A DNA stretch of 64,000 bases from contig NZ_LECZ01000023.1 of assembly GCF_001022965.1 (NCBI RefSeq), positions 372,001 to 436,000 of the forward strand, given 5' to 3'. The notes beneath the pieces are model-generated. The model was not told the origin of the DNA and ran no database searches. It was given only the letters and a program-made list of their open reading frames with translations. The DNA is from Enterobacter genomosp. O. GTDB lineage: Bacteria; Pseudomonadota; Gammaproteobacteria; Enterobacterales; Enterobacteriaceae. Shown piece after piece: positions 52,443 through 62,273 of the stretch (within the stretch, counting starts at the first letter, position 1; each line of letters starts with the position of its first letter). The position numbers were made by a program, and so were the translations under genes.

Positions 52443-54833
52443 TTATTTTGCGTCGTCCGGCAACGCATACGCGACAATATAGTCGCCCATCTTCGTGCCA
52501 AACGAACCGTGACCACCGGCAGAGATGACAACGTACTGCTTGCCATTCACTTCATAGGTCATCGGCGTAGCTTGTCCACCGGCTGGCAGACGGCCTTGCC
52601 ACAGTTTTTCACCGTTGGTCATGTTGTACGCGCGCAGGTAGTTATCTGCGGTTGCCGCGATGAACAGCACGTTACCGGCGGTGGAAATCGGGCCACCCAG
52701 CATTGGCATACCCATATTGAACGGCACTGGAACCGGCATCGGGAACGGCATGCTGTCCTGCGGGGTACCAATACGTTTTTTCCAGACTACCTGGTTAGTT
52801 TTCAGATCCAGACCGGAGATATAACCCCAGGCAGGCTGTTTACACGGCAGACCAAACGGAGACAGGAACGGGTTCAGCGTCACGCCAAACGGTACGCCGT
52901 ACTGCGGCTGAATGCCGGCTTCGGTACCGCTGCCTTTCGCGTCTTTCGGCTGCTCCATTGGGTTACCTGGACCACGTGGGATCAGGCGGGATACGAACGG
53001 CAGGGCCATTGGGTTGGCAATCGCGACCTGACGGTTAGGGTCAACGGAAATGCCGCCCCATTCGAACATCCCCAGGTTACCCGGGAAGACCAGCGTGCCC
53101 TGTTCAGAAGGCGGTGTGAAGATGCCTTCATAGCGCAGCTGGTGGAACATCACGCGGCACACCAGCTGGTCAAACATCGTGGCGCCCCACATGTCTGCAC
53201 CGCTGAGATCTTTCTTCGGACGGAAGCTCAGATCGGAGAACGGCTGGGTTTTGCTGACGTAATCGCCTTTAGCCGCGCCCTGCGGAACCGGTTTTTCCGG
53301 TGCAGGCACGACCAGTTTACCGTTGCTGCGATCCAGGACGAAGATGTTACCCGTCTTCGCCGGCGCGTAAATCACCGGTACGGTTTTGCCATCAACGGTA
53401 ATGTCCGCCAGCGTCGGCTGGGACGGCATATCCATATCCCACAGATCGTGGTGAACGGTCTGGTAGCTCCATGCCAGCTTACCGGTGGTCGCATTCAGCG
53501 CCACGATAGCGCTCGCATAACGTTCCTGCTCCGGTGTGCGGTTACCGCCCCAGATATCTGGCGTGGTCACACCCATTGGCAGGTAGACCAGGTCCAGCTT
53601 CGCGTCATACGCCGCTGGCGCCCAGGAGTTTGGCGAGTTAAAGGTAAAGGTGTGTTCATCGGACGGGATCGCGTTTGGATCTTTCGCGCCTGGGTCGAAG
53701 GCCCACAGCAGTTTACCGGTGTTCACGTCGAAACCACGAATAACGCCAGAGGTTTCGCGGGTGGAGAAGTTATCCGTTACCGAACCGGCAATCACGATAG
53801 TTTTATCGGTGATGATTGGCGGAGAGGTTGGCTCATACAGGCCCGGCGTGGTGTCCGGCATGTTGGTCTGCAGGTTCAGGATACCTTTGTTCGCGAAGGT
53901 TTCGCACAGCTTGCCCGTTTCGGCATTGATGGCGAAGAGACGGCCATCGTTCACCGGCAGCATGATGCGGCGAGGACAGTCGGCCACCACGTCAGGGCTC
54001 GCATTATCGGCGCGCGCTTCGTGGTAGGAGACGCCACGGCAGGTGACATGCTGGAAGGACGGGTTGGAGTTCAGCTGCGGATCGAAGTGCCATTTCTCTT
54101 TACCGGTGGCCGCGTCGAGCGCGAACAGACGCTGGTGCGCCGTACACAGATAGAGCATGTTGCCGACTTTAATTGGCGTCACTTCGTTGGTCAGTTCACC
54201 CGGATCGTTCGGCATCTTCACATCGCCGGTACGGAATACCCAGGCTTCTTTCAGGTTCTTAACGTTGTCCGCGTTGATCTGCTTCAGCGGTGAGTAACGT
54301 TGGCCTTCCTGGTTACGACCATAGGCCGGCCAGTCGCCGTCAGCAACCTGGGAGATGGCCGCCGCAGGTGTGGATTCCGCGTTCAGCGTACCGTTGATCT
54401 CCTGCGGGTCGTTAAAGCCAGCCCAGGTGAGAATACCGCCGCTGATGAGCAGGGCCACCACCAGCGCCGCAACGGCACCGCTGGACGGCACAATCAGGCG
54501 ACGCCAGACGAACGGCAGGATCAGCCAGATACCGAAGAAGACCAGAATGTCGCTGCGTGGCGTCAGTGCCCAGAAGTCGAAACCGACTTCCCAGACGCCC
54601 CAGATCATGGTTGCGAGGAGTAATGCAGCATACAGCCACAGTGCGGATTGTTTTCTACGCCAGAGCAGGACGGTTACGCCAAGCATAACCAGGCCCGCAA
54701 CGGGGTAGTACCAGGAGCCGCCAATTGCGACCAGCCAGACGCCACCGATTAACAGGTATAAGCCGCAGAAGGCGGCGAATAACGCTGTTAGTGTCACCAG
54801 TAGACGCGGCTGTTTAGAGTTTGTTTCAGCCAT
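52443..54833 (-). CDS. gcd: PQQ-dependent membrane-bound glucose dehydrogenase Gcd
   Basis: 796 residues as in E. coli. Oxidises glucose to gluconolactone in the periplasm, passing electrons to ubiquinone. Five N-terminal membrane segments (about 10-140), then an eight-bladed PQQ propeller with WPAYGRNQEGQRYSPLKQIN and repeated W-motifs (AWVFRTGD, LLWAFDPG, LAWSYQTVHHDLWDMD). The cofactor PQQ must come from other genes; none are here. A consensus CRP site lies 64 bases upstream of its start codon. Confidence 0.97.
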   Translation of the reverse strand: MAETNSKQPRLLVTLTALFAAFCGLYLLIGGVWLVAIGGSWYYPVAGLVMLGVTVLLWRRKQSALWLYAALLLATMIWGVWEVGFDFWALTPRSDILVFFGIWLILPFVWRRLIVPSSGAVAALVVALLISGGILTWAGFNDPQEINGTLNAESTPAAAISQVADGDWPAYGRNQEGQRYSPLKQINADNVKNLKEAWVFRTGDVKMPNDPGELTNEVTPIKVGNMLYLCTAHQRLFALDAATGKEKWHFDPQLNSNPSFQHVTCRGVSYHEARADNASPDVVADCPRRIMLPVNDGRLFAINAETGKLCETFANKGILNLQTNMPDTTPGLYEPTSPPIITDKTIVIAGSVTDNFSTRETSGVIRGFDVNTGKLLWAFDPGAKDPNAIPSDEHTFTFNSPNSWAPAAYDAKLDLVYLPMGVTTPDIWGGNRTPEQERYASAIVALNATTGKLAWSYQTVHHDLWDMDMPSQPTLADITVDGKTVPVIYAPAKTGNIFVLDRSNGKLVVPAPEKPVPQGAAKGDYVSKTQPFSDLSFRPKKDLSGADMWGATMFDQLVCRVMFHQLRYEGIFTPPSEQGTLVFPGNLGMFEWGGISVDPNRQVAIANPMALPFVSRLIPRGPGNPMEQPKDAKGSGTEAGIQPQYGVPFGVTLNPFLSPFGLPCKQPAWGYISGLDLKTNQVVWKKRIGTPQDSMPFPMPVPVPFNMGMPMLGGPISTAGNVLFIAATADNYLRAYNMTNGEKLWQGRLPAGGQATPMTYEVNGKQYVVISAGGHGSFGTKMGDYIVAYALPDDAK

Positions 54834-54896
54834 AGAAAGTGTACTCGTCAGTTTTTGTTAATAATTTGCTAGCAACTAATTATAGGTATTAACAAG

Positions 54897-54912
54897 TGTG
54901 ATCGGAATCACA
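54897..54912. promoter_or_regulatory. CRP site between gcd and hpt
   Basis: TGTGATCGGAATCACA matches TGTGA-N6-TCACA exactly. It lies in the 208-base divergent region; gcd and hpt are both known to respond to cAMP-CRP in E. coli. Confidence 0.85.
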
Positions 54913-54958
54913 AAATTTGCTTTTTATAACTCATGCGCCAGGCTTGGCCATTTGCTGA

Positions 54959-54964
54959 TATAAT
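54959..54964 (+). promoter_or_regulatory. Consensus -10 box for hpt
   Basis: TATAAT in GCTGATATAATGG, preceded by no good -35 at 17 bases, fitting an activator-dependent promoter served by the upstream CRP site. Confidence 0.55.
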
Positions 54965-55041
54965 GGCTGGCTTGCGTATCGATGCCGGAGATGAACTCAC
55001 TGGCATTGAGAGATTTTCATTAAAATCATGTGGTTAGTAAT

Positions 55042-55578
55042 ATGAAACATACTGTTGAAGTGATGATCCCGGAAGCCGAGATCAAAGCGCGTATCGCCGA
55101 ACTGGGTCGTCAAATCACCGAACATTACAAGGACAGCGGCAGCGAAATGGTGCTGGTCGGTCTGTTGCGTGGCTCTTTCATGTTCATGGCAGACCTGTGC
55201 CGTGAAGTGCATGTGCCACATGAGGTCGATTTTATGACCGCCTCCAGCTACGGCAGCGGCATGTCCACCACCCGTGATGTGAAAATCCTGAAAGATCTGG
55301 ATGAAGATATTCGTGGCAAAGATGTGTTGATCGTTGAGGACATTATCGACTCCGGCAACACCCTTTCAAAAGTGCGCGAGATCCTGAGCCTGCGTGAGCC
55401 AAAATCTCTGGCTATATGCACCCTGCTGGATAAACCTGATCGCCGTGAAGTGCAGGTGCCGGTCGAGTTCGTGGGCTTCTCCATTCCGGACGAATTCGTC
55501 GTCGGTTACGGCATTGACTACGCGCAGCGTTATCGTCATCTGCCGTATGTTGGGAAGGTTGTGCTTCTGGACGAGTAG
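55042..55578 (+). CDS. hpt: Hypoxanthine phosphoribosyltransferase Hpt
   Basis: Purine salvage enzyme making IMP from hypoxanthine and PRPP. ATG 55042 ([11 protein letters not shown]) gives 178 residues; a GTG at 55030 would add four residues and neither start has a strong ribosome site. PRPP motif [13 protein letters not shown] is diagnostic, with the flexible loop [13 protein letters not shown]. Followed directly by a copy of the dispersed palindromic element. Confidence 0.95.
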   Translation: MKHTVEVMIPEAEIKARIAELGRQITEHYKDSGSEMVLVGLLRGSFMFMADLCREVHVPHEVDFMTASSYGSGMSTTRDVKILKDLDEDIRGKDVLIVEDIIDSGNTLSKVREILSLREPKSLAICTLLDKPDRREVQVPVEFVGFSIPDEFVVGYGIDYAQRYRHLPYVGKVVLLDE

Positions 55579-55623
55579 TGCGGCCTGGTGCCCTCACCCC
55601 AGCCCTCTCCCACAGGGAGAGGG
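55579..55623 (+). repeat. Dispersed palindromic element, copy 3
   Basis: Begins TGCGGCCTGGTGCCCTCACC at the first base after the hpt stop and ends CCCTCTCCC-aca-GGGAGAGGG (about 55603-55623). Same orientation as copy 2. It sits 15 bases before the can stop, so it may end both convergent transcripts. Confidence 0.85.
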
Positions 55624-55637
55624 AGAAAACCCCTGCT

Positions 55638-56300
55638 TTATTTATGGTTCACATGCTTAAGCTTGAGGTTGGCAATTCCTGAACGGTAACGCTGCTCCAG
55701 CGTTTCGCGGTTGGTGGCGGTGACTTCCAGATTGCGCAGCAGGCCGTCGTGAATACCGTACGCCCATCCGTGGATAGAGACCTTCTGTCCGCGCTTCCAC
55801 GCCGACTGCATGATCGTTGAATGGCCCAGGTTATAGACCTGCTCCATCACGTTGAGTTCGCAAAGGGTATCCATGCGACGCTCCTGCGGCATTTCGCCCA
55901 ACAGTGAGCTATGTTTGAACCAGATATCGCGGATGTGCAGCAGCCAGTTATCAATGAGCCCCAGCTCCGGATTTTCAACCGCCGCCTGCACGCCGCCGCA
56001 GCCATAATGGCCGCAAATAATGATGTGCTCGACTTCCAGAACGTCAACGGCATACTGAACAACAGAAAGACAGTTAAGATCGGTGTGAATGACCAGGTTG
56101 GCGACATTACGGTGAACAAACAGTTCGCCGGGCTCGAGGCCGGTCAGACGCTCCGCCGGTACGCGGCTGTCGGAACATCCAATCCAGAGAAAGCGTGGGT
56201 TCTGAGCCTGCGCGAGTTTTCCAAAAAATCCGGGGTCTTCCTCCACCAGCATTTTTGACCATAGTGCATTGTTGCTGATGAGTGTATCTATGTTGTTCAT
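55638..56300 (-). CDS. can: Beta-class carbonic anhydrase Can
   Basis: Interconverts CO2 and bicarbonate, needed for growth in air. Start ATG 56300 ([10 protein letters not shown]) gives 220 residues as in E. coli; an upstream GTG frame to 56372 is not needed. Zinc site C42, D44 (CSDSR), H98 and C101 (GHYGCGG) complete. Divergent from yadG across 107 bases. Confidence 0.96.
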   Translation of the reverse strand: MNNIDTLISNNALWSKMLVEEDPGFFGKLAQAQNPRFLWIGCSDSRVPAERLTGLEPGELFVHRNVANLVIHTDLNCLSVVQYAVDVLEVEHIIICGHYGCGGVQAAVENPELGLIDNWLLHIRDIWFKHSSLLGEMPQERRMDTLCELNVMEQVYNLGHSTIMQSAWKRGQKVSIHGWAYGIHDGLLRNLEVTATNRETLEQRYRSGIANLKLKHVNHK

Positions 56301-56407
56301 GGAGGTTAGCGACCTGTAACCGAGTAATTGCGTTGCGCTACTATAGGGTAACCCGACTTTTAATGAAACCACACAACGCGTGTAAGAACTGAAGGTAAGT
56401 GAATTTC

Positions 56408-57334
56408 ATGGCAATTGCACTGGAGCTTGAGCAGCTTAAAAAAACCTATTCGGGCGGCGTTCAGGCGCTACGCGGGATAGATCTTAAAGTAGAGGCCGGC
56501 GATTTTTATGCGCTTCTGGGGCCGAACGGGGCGGGGAAATCGACCACCATTGGTATTATCAGCTCGCTGGTCAATAAAACGTCCGGCAGGGTAAGCGTCT
56601 TTGGTTACGACCTGCAAAAAGATGTAGTAAACGCCAAGCGCCAGCTGGGGCTGGTACCGCAGGAGTTCAACTTCAACCCGTTCGAGACGGTGCAGCAAAT
56701 CGTCGTTAACCAGGCGGGCTATTACGGCGTTGAGCGTAAAGAGGCCCTGGAGCGTAGCGAAAAATATCTCAAGCAGCTCGATCTGTGGGAAAAGCGCAAC
56801 GAGCGTGCGCGCATGTTGTCCGGCGGCATGAAGCGCCGCCTGATGATTGCTCGTGCGCTGATGCACGAGCCAAAACTGCTGATCCTCGATGAACCGACTG
56901 CGGGTGTGGATATCGAATTGCGTCGTTCCATGTGGGGCTTCCTGAAGGACCTCAACGACAAAGGCACCACCATTATTCTGACCACCCACTATCTTGAAGA
57001 GGCTGAAATGCTGTGCCGCAACATCGGCATTATTCAGCACGGCGAGCTGGTGGAAAACACCTCAATGAAGAATCTGCTCTCCAAGCTGAAATCAGAAACC
57101 TTCATTCTCGATCTGGCGGCAAAAAGCCCGCTACCGAAGCTCGAAGGGTACCAGTATCGTCTCGTCGATACCTCGACGCTGGAAGTGGAAGTGCTGCGCG
57201 AGCAGGGGATTAACAGCGTGTTCTCGCAGCTGAGCGCGCAGGGTATTCAGGTCTTAAGTATGCGTAACAAAGCGAACCGACTGGAAGAGCTGTTTGTCTC
57301 TCTGGTGCACGATAAACAAGGAGACAAGGCATGA
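56408..57334 (+). CDS. yadG: ABC transporter ATPase YadG
   Basis: 308 residues from ATG 56408 (MAIALELEQLKK). Walker A GPNGAGKST at about 38-46, Q-loop VPQEFNF, signature LSGGMKRR, Walker B LLILDEPT, switch His in TTHYLEEAE. DrrA/NodI-like ATPase for an exporter. Overlaps yadH by ATGA. Substrate unknown. Confidence 0.95.
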   Translation: MAIALELEQLKKTYSGGVQALRGIDLKVEAGDFYALLGPNGAGKSTTIGIISSLVNKTSGRVSVFGYDLQKDVVNAKRQLGLVPQEFNFNPFETVQQIVVNQAGYYGVERKEALERSEKYLKQLDLWEKRNERARMLSGGMKRRLMIARALMHEPKLLILDEPTAGVDIELRRSMWGFLKDLNDKGTTIILTTHYLEEAEMLCRNIGIIQHGELVENTSMKNLLSKLKSETFILDLAAKSPLPKLEGYQYRLVDTSTLEVEVLREQGINSVFSQLSAQGIQVLSMRNKANRLEELFVSLVHDKQGDKA

Positions 57335-58101
57335 CGCATCTTTACTGGGTCGCGCTGAAAAGTATCTGGGCAAAAGAGATAAACCGTTTTATGCGTATCT
57401 GGGTGCAAACCCTGGTACCGCCGGTTATCACGATGACGCTCTACTTCATTATCTTCGGTAACCTGATTGGTTCCCGAATTGGTGAAATGCACGGCTTTAC
57501 CTATATGCAGTTTATCGTGCCGGGCCTGATCATGATGGCGGTGATCACCAACGCCTATGCCAACGTGGCGTCGTCATTCTTTAGCGCCAAGTTCCAGCGC
57601 AATATCGAAGAGCTGCTGGTCGCGCCTGTGCCGACGCACGTCATTATTGCCGGCTATGTTGGCGGCGGCGTGGCGCGCGGGCTGTGCGTGGGGATCCTGG
57701 TTACGGCGATTTCGCTGTTCTTTGTCCCGTTCCAGGTGCACTCGTGGCTGTTTGTGGCGCTGACGCTGCTCCTGACGGCAATCCTGTTCTCGCTGGCCGG
57801 CCTGCTGAACGCCGTATTCGCCAAAACGTTTGACGATATTAGCCTCATCCCGACTTTCGTGCTGACGCCGCTGACCTATCTCGGCGGGGTGTTCTACTCC
57901 CTGACGCTGCTGCCGCCATTCTGGCAGGCGCTGTCGCACCTGAACCCGATTGTGTACATGATCAGCGGTTTCCGCTTTGGCTTCCTCGGGATTACCGACG
58001 TGCCGCTGTTTACCACGGTGGCAGTGCTGGTGGTGTTCATCATCGCTTTCTACCTGCTGTGCTGGTATCTGATCCAGCGCGGACGCGGTCTGCGCAGCTA
58101 A
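57331..58101 (+). CDS. yadH: ABC-2 type exporter permease YadH
   Basis: 256 residues with six membrane segments and the ABC-2 motif LTPLTYLGGVFYSL...LPPFWQALSHLNP. Partner of YadG in a two-component exporter; the substrate is unknown. Coupled to yadG and followed by a terminator. Confidence 0.95.
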   Translation: MTHLYWVALKSIWAKEINRFMRIWVQTLVPPVITMTLYFIIFGNLIGSRIGEMHGFTYMQFIVPGLIMMAVITNAYANVASSFFSAKFQRNIEELLVAPVPTHVIIAGYVGGGVARGLCVGILVTAISLFFVPFQVHSWLFVALTLLLTAILFSLAGLLNAVFAKTFDDISLIPTFVLTPLTYLGGVFYSLTLLPPFWQALSHLNPIVYMISGFRFGFLGITDVPLFTTVAVLVVFIIAFYLLCWYLIQRGRGLRS

Positions 58102-58106
58102 CCTTC

Positions 58107-58145
58107 TGCCCGGCGACATTCTGTTTGCCGGGCACTTTTCTTTGA
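58107..58145 (+). terminator. Terminator after yadH
   Basis: TGCCCGGC (58107-58114), 12-base loop, GCCGGGCA (58127-58134), then CTTTTCTTTG. Follows the yadH stop by five bases. Confidence 0.7.
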
Positions 58146-58206
58146 TAGTTATCACCAAAAGCCAATCTTCACTCCGCTAAACTACTTGCCTGCTAAGGAG
58201 AAAGTT

Positions 58207-58647
58207 ATGCTGGGATGGGTTATCACCTGCCACGATGAACACGCGCAGGATATGCTGGACAAGCTTGAAGCCAGATTTGGCCCGCTGGTGCAATGCCGGG
58301 CGGTAAATTACTGGCGTGGGTTAAGCACCAACATGCTGAGCCGAATGATGTGCGATGCCCTGCATGAGACTGACACGGGTGATGGCGTGATTTTTCTTAC
58401 CGATAAATCGGGCGCGGCACCTTACCGCTCAGCCGCGTTGCTAAGCCATAAGCATGCGTGCTGTGAAGTGATCTCGGGCATCAACTTCGCTCTGCTGGCG
58501 TTAATGTATCCACAGCGTGAATCATTAAGCAGCGCTGAGTTTCGTAATGCCATCGTGGCGCAGGGCGTTCCGGGCGTCAGCAGCTTGTGGCATCAGCAGC
58601 AAAAAAATCCTCCCTTTGTCCTGCTCCATGACTTGTATAAGAATTAA
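58207..58647 (+). CDS. yadI: PTS mannose-family EIIA-like protein YadI
   Basis: 146 residues from ATG 58207, six bases after AAGGAG. Fold and motifs of the EIIA-Man domain: phospho-acceptor His at position 9 (VITCHDEHA), GVIFLTDKSGAAPYRSA, SGINFALL. No EIIB, EIIC or EIID gene adjoins, so it is an orphan EIIA whose partner is elsewhere or absent. Confidence 0.92.
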   Translation: MLGWVITCHDEHAQDMLDKLEARFGPLVQCRAVNYWRGLSTNMLSRMMCDALHETDTGDGVIFLTDKSGAAPYRSAALLSHKHACCEVISGINFALLALMYPQRESLSSAEFRNAIVAQGVPGVSSLWHQQQKNPPFVLLHDLYKN

Positions 58648-58709
58648 ACATTGGTATTGATGTCTCATTTGTTACAATAGCGGCAGTTTCCCGCACCGAT
58701 TAAGACACC

Positions 58710-59957
58710 ATGTTGCCGCGTATTCTTTTCTTGCTTTTGATGCTCACTTCCGGCGTCAGCTCAGCCAGTTTACTCAGTCAGCAAACGCTGCCCGCCCAGT
58801 ATATGCAAACCACTGAAGATGCGGTCATCTGGGCGCAGGTGGGGAACAGTGTGATCAACGTTGGCAACGTGCGCGCCGGGCAGATCCTCGCCGTTGTGCC
58901 CGCGGCGGCGGACTACTACGAATTTCGCTTCGGTTTTGGTACGGGCTTTATCGACAAAGGGCACCTGGAGCCGGTTCAGGGGAAACAGCGCGTCGAGGAC
59001 AGCCTTGGGGATCTCAATAAACCCCTAAGCAATCAGAACCTCATTACCTGGAAAGACACGCCAGTGTATAACGCGCCTTCCAGCGGAAGTGCACCGTTCG
59101 GCACATTAAGCGCGAATCTTCGCTACCCGATCCTGAACAAACTTAAAGACCGTCTGAATCAGACCTGGTTCCAGATCCGCATCGGCAACCGCCTGGCGTG
59201 GGTCAGTAGCCTGGATGCCCAGGAAGATAACGGGATCCCGGTTCTGACCTACCATCATATTCTGCGTGATGAAGAGAACACCCGTTTTCGACATACCTCC
59301 ACCACGACCAGCGTGCGCGCGTTCAACAACCAGATGGCCTGGCTGCGCGATCAGGGGTATACCACCCTGACGATGTATCAGCTGGAAGGGTATGTGCGCA
59401 ATAAACTGAATCTGCCTGCCAAATCGGTGGCGATCACCTTTGATGACGGGCTGAAATCCGTAAGCCGCTATGCGTATCCGATCCTGAAAGAGTACGGCTT
59501 TAACGCCACGGCGTTTATTATCTCGTCCCGTATTAAGCGACATCCGCAGAAGTGGGATCCTAAATCGCTGCAGTTTATGAGCGTTCAGGAGCTGAAGGGC
59601 ATCCAGGACGTGTTTGACATTCAGTCCCATACGCACTTCCTGCACCGCGTCGATGGTAACAAACATCCGATTTTACTGAGCCGCAGCTACCACGTGATCC
59701 TCTTCGATTTTGAACGTTCTCGTCGGGGGCTGGCGCAGTTTAATCCGCGCGTGCTGTATCTCTCTTATCCCTTTGGCGGTTACGACAGCAAAGCGATAAA
59801 AGCAGCGAACGATGCCGGTTTTCACCTGGCGGTGACAACGGTAAAAGGGAAGGTCAAACCGGGGGATAATCCGTTCTTACTGAAACGTCTGTATATTTTA
59901 AGAACGGATTCGCTGGAAACGATGTCGCGGCTGATCAGCAACCAGCCGCAGGGGTAA
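58710..59957 (+). CDS. yadE: Polysaccharide deacetylase family protein YadE
   Basis: 415 residues (E. coli 409). Signal peptide [19 protein letters not shown]; an N-terminal SH3-like region (about 25-160) and a CE4/NodB deacetylase domain with TFDDG (D245, D246) and the metal-binding SHTH (306-309). Predicted to deacetylate a cell-envelope or exported polysaccharide in the periplasm. Its stop lies one base from the convergent fimbrial adhesin stop. Confidence 0.93.
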   Translation: MLPRILFLLLMLTSGVSSASLLSQQTLPAQYMQTTEDAVIWAQVGNSVINVGNVRAGQILAVVPAAADYYEFRFGFGTGFIDKGHLEPVQGKQRVEDSLGDLNKPLSNQNLITWKDTPVYNAPSSGSAPFGTLSANLRYPILNKLKDRLNQTWFQIRIGNRLAWVSSLDAQEDNGIPVLTYHHILRDEENTRFRHTSTTTSVRAFNNQMAWLRDQGYTTLTMYQLEGYVRNKLNLPAKSVAITFDDGLKSVSRYAYPILKEYGFNATAFIISSRIKRHPQKWDPKSLQFMSVQELKGIQDVFDIQSHTHFLHRVDGNKHPILLSRSYHVILFDFERSRRGLAQFNPRVLYLSYPFGGYDSKAIKAANDAGFHLAVTTVKGKVKPGDNPFLLKRLYILRTDSLETMSRLISNQPQG

Positions 59958-59958
59958 A

Positions 59959-61032
59959 TTACTCGTAGGTAAACTGCAGTGTGCCGATGGTGCTGAACTG
60001 ACCTGAGGTGACTTTTTCTGTGTCAGATTTCACCAGGCGAGCGCTTAACGCTACGCTGAACGCCGCGATACTTCTGTTCTCATTTAAGACAAAGCTGTTG
60101 GTTGAGTTAGGCACTGCCTGAATAGCGTTCGGCCATTTCAGGAACGCCCCGACACCTTTTGCGGCATTTGAGGTAGCGGTGTTGGCGAGTAGCGTGCCGT
60201 CACTGCCCGTTGTCTTACTGGTGCTCAACTTCATGGTAATTTGGCGGGTATTGGTGCAGTTACCGGACACGGTCACAAGCTTGCTTAGCGTATAGTCGTT
60301 CTCCAGATCGGATGCATCATACGTCCCTAAATCCACGCTTTTAGGCGCCGTGACCGCACAGGTAGGTAATTCTATTGGTGTCGTGAAGGCCATATTGGCT
60401 ATGGTGATGGTCGGTTTGGGATGATCCTCCTCAGTTTCATTTGGATCCCCAATGGTAAATTTACCAATAGTTCCCCCGGCAGGGCCAATAGATACAACGT
60501 TTGCAGGTATACCGGCAAAGCTGGGAAGCTGATAGAATTCGACCGCGGCCTCCCAGGTCTGGAGTTGCAATAATTCATCCTGATCGTTCATATGCAGCGT
60601 AAGAAACCAGGTTGTATTAGGCGCAAAATAGGCCGTGACGCCTGTTCCTTTTGTGCGAAAAGCCAGTGCATAAGCAATGCCAGTGACATTGGTTTTGAAT
60701 AAGGCTTTACCATCAACGCTACCCACCTGCAGGCTGGCCTGTGTTAGGGTGAAGATATTCTCACCATCATTTCCAGCGTCGCACGTACTTCTTAACAACG
60801 GGCTCAGGTCAAGCGGATAAAGCGCACTGATGCTAGTGGGAGCGCTCACGTTATCCATTGTCTTCAGCGTCGGTTTTGCGCCCGTAAAATCGCCGACGGA
60901 TCGTGTGTCGCTACTGTTAACCTGACACTCCACGGCTGCACTGGTGTCAAAGGCGCTCAGTGTTAAAAGTACAAATAACGCCATTAAGCGCTTGGAACGT
61001 GGGAAAGCTATTGTCCCAGGACTGTGTGCCAT
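59959..61032 (-). CDS. Fimbrial tip-adhesin-like protein (two-domain, YadC-type)
   Basis: 357 residues, about twice a normal pilin. Signal peptide ending near TSA-AVECQ; AAGGA precedes the start by six to seven bases. The N-terminal lectin-like half (to about 215) has an FTIGDPNETEEDHPKPT linker, and the C-terminal half (CAVTAPKSVDLGTYD onward) is a pilin domain with a C...C pair and the end GTLQFTYE that is capped by chaperone. Last gene of the operon; its place matches YadC in E. coli. Ligand unknown. Confidence 0.82.
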   Translation of the reverse strand: MAHSPGTIAFPRSKRLMALFVLLTLSAFDTSAAVECQVNSSDTRSVGDFTGAKPTLKTMDNVSAPTSISALYPLDLSPLLRSTCDAGNDGENIFTLTQASLQVGSVDGKALFKTNVTGIAYALAFRTKGTGVTAYFAPNTTWFLTLHMNDQDELLQLQTWEAAVEFYQLPSFAGIPANVVSIGPAGGTIGKFTIGDPNETEEDHPKPTITIANMAFTTPIELPTCAVTAPKSVDLGTYDASDLENDYTLSKLVTVSGNCTNTRQITMKLSTSKTTGSDGTLLANTATSNAAKGVGAFLKWPNAIQAVPNSTNSFVLNENRSIAAFSVALSARLVKSDTEKVTSGQFSTIGTLQFTYE

Positions 61033-61056
61033 TGTTATTCCTTGTGGCGATGCCTG

Positions 61057-61692
61057 TTAGTTATATGTCACGCTGACCACTACGCGCGCCGTGACTTTTC
61101 CTGCACTGACCGGGCCGTAATTTTGATAGCGTGCGTAAAACGAATAGTCTTTCAAATAGCTCTGCTGATCTGAAGGCGTGGCGATGCCCATTACCACATC
61201 AGACTGACCATTGCTGTCGAGTACGTTTTGGTTATTGGATTCTGAAAAAATAACAATACCCACGTTCTCCGCGCCGCCCGCGAGGGCAGGCGTTTCATTG
61301 TTGAATATCTGTTTTGAGATCCCATCGGTTTGGGCGGTCTGCGGCTTAAAGGAGAAGTGCAGCGCTTGCCCGAACCCGGACTGATCCCCGCTACAGTTGA
61401 CGACCTGCACCGCAAAGCGCGTTCCTCCGGCAGGATCGGCTGGCTTAAGACGATCGCTGCCGTCCGCCGTATAAAACCACGGCTTTCCGACCGTTGGCAG
61501 CGTCACGTTTCCACTTTCAGGGATACTAACCTGGCACGTATTGTTGATGATGTTTGCCGTCATATCCATTTCCAGGTTTGAAGCCAAACCTGCTGTGGGA
61601 AATCCCAGACAGAGGGCGAGCCATGACATTGCATTTTTTACGAGTAAGCGGGACTGGAACATCCTGTATAAGCTACCTGTCTGAATAAACAT
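61057..61692 (-). CDS. Minor fimbrial subunit (YadK-type)
   Basis: 211 residues from an ATG overlapping the upstream stop in TAATG; a second ATG at 61662 gives a more typical signal peptide (MFQSRLLVKNAMSWLALC...GLAS) and is an alternative start. Pilin fold: ANIINNTCQVSI with paired Cys in VQVVNCSGD, and C-terminal chaperone donor-strand motif RVVVSVTYN. Follows the YadL-like gene by coupling. Confidence 0.82.
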   Translation of the reverse strand: MFIQTGSLYRMFQSRLLVKNAMSWLALCLGFPTAGLASNLEMDMTANIINNTCQVSIPESGNVTLPTVGKPWFYTADGSDRLKPADPAGGTRFAVQVVNCSGDQSGFGQALHFSFKPQTAQTDGISKQIFNNETPALAGGAENVGIVIFSESNNQNVLDSNGQSDVVMGIATPSDQQSYLKDYSFYARYQNYGPVSAGKVTARVVVSVTYN

Positions 61693-62249
61693 TATTGATA
61701 GGTTACGGTAAACGTCACTGGCGCACTGACCGAACCCGTGGTCACGTCAGAAATCGTTTTATCTTTCGCGATAACGATGCGCGCATCCATTTCAAAATCA
61801 CCCGACCCGTTAGACAGGTTGAGGTTAGAAATGGGGGCAGTGCCGCAGCTCATAAGGGAGCCTGACTCGACAGAACCTTTCCAGATCTCAAAACCGACAT
61901 CATGTCCGGCGGCATACGACGTCCCATTTTTGGCATTGCCGGTACATGACCCGCCTGCACCCGGCGCGGCCTGAATGGCGGCATTTTTTACCCCGGCACA
62001 GTTGGTGAAAGCGATTTTGAAGGCTTCTTGTCGGCTCTGGCTCACCAGGTCGGACTTAAATACGTCGCCAAACGGCAAAATGCTAATGGGGGCTCCGCTG
62101 GCATTCTGAATCTCCGCGTTACAGGTTCCTGCCTCAATGGTGGAGGTAAAGGTTGCCTGAACGCTCGTCGTACCCGTAATGGCGCTTAACGCAACGGAAG
62201 GCAGGGTGGCAGTTATCGCAAGCACCAGTAATGTCATTTTCATTTTCAT
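61692..62249 (-). CDS. Minor fimbrial subunit (YadL-type)
   Basis: 185 residues. Signal peptide MKMKMTLLVLAITATLPSVALSA; pilin features TIEAGTCNAEIQN with a second Cys in FTNCAGVK, and a third pair (GSCTG, MSCGT). The C-terminus PVTFTVTYQ is the usual chaperone-binding strand. Its TAA is shared with the next gene's ATG. 24 bases after the preceding pilin gene. Confidence 0.84.
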   Translation of the reverse strand: MKMKMTLLVLAITATLPSVALSAITGTTSVQATFTSTIEAGTCNAEIQNASGAPISILPFGDVFKSDLVSQSRQEAFKIAFTNCAGVKNAAIQAAPGAGGSCTGNAKNGTSYAAGHDVGFEIWKGSVESGSLMSCGTAPISNLNLSNGSGDFEMDARIVIAKDKTISDVTTGSVSAPVTFTVTYQ

Positions 62250-62273
62250 ATCAACGCTCCGTATTACTGCCGG

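Noticed and set aside
52437..54293. 618-codon open frame antisense to gcd
   Set aside because: Gcd is complete and full of family motifs on the other strand; this frame has no domain.
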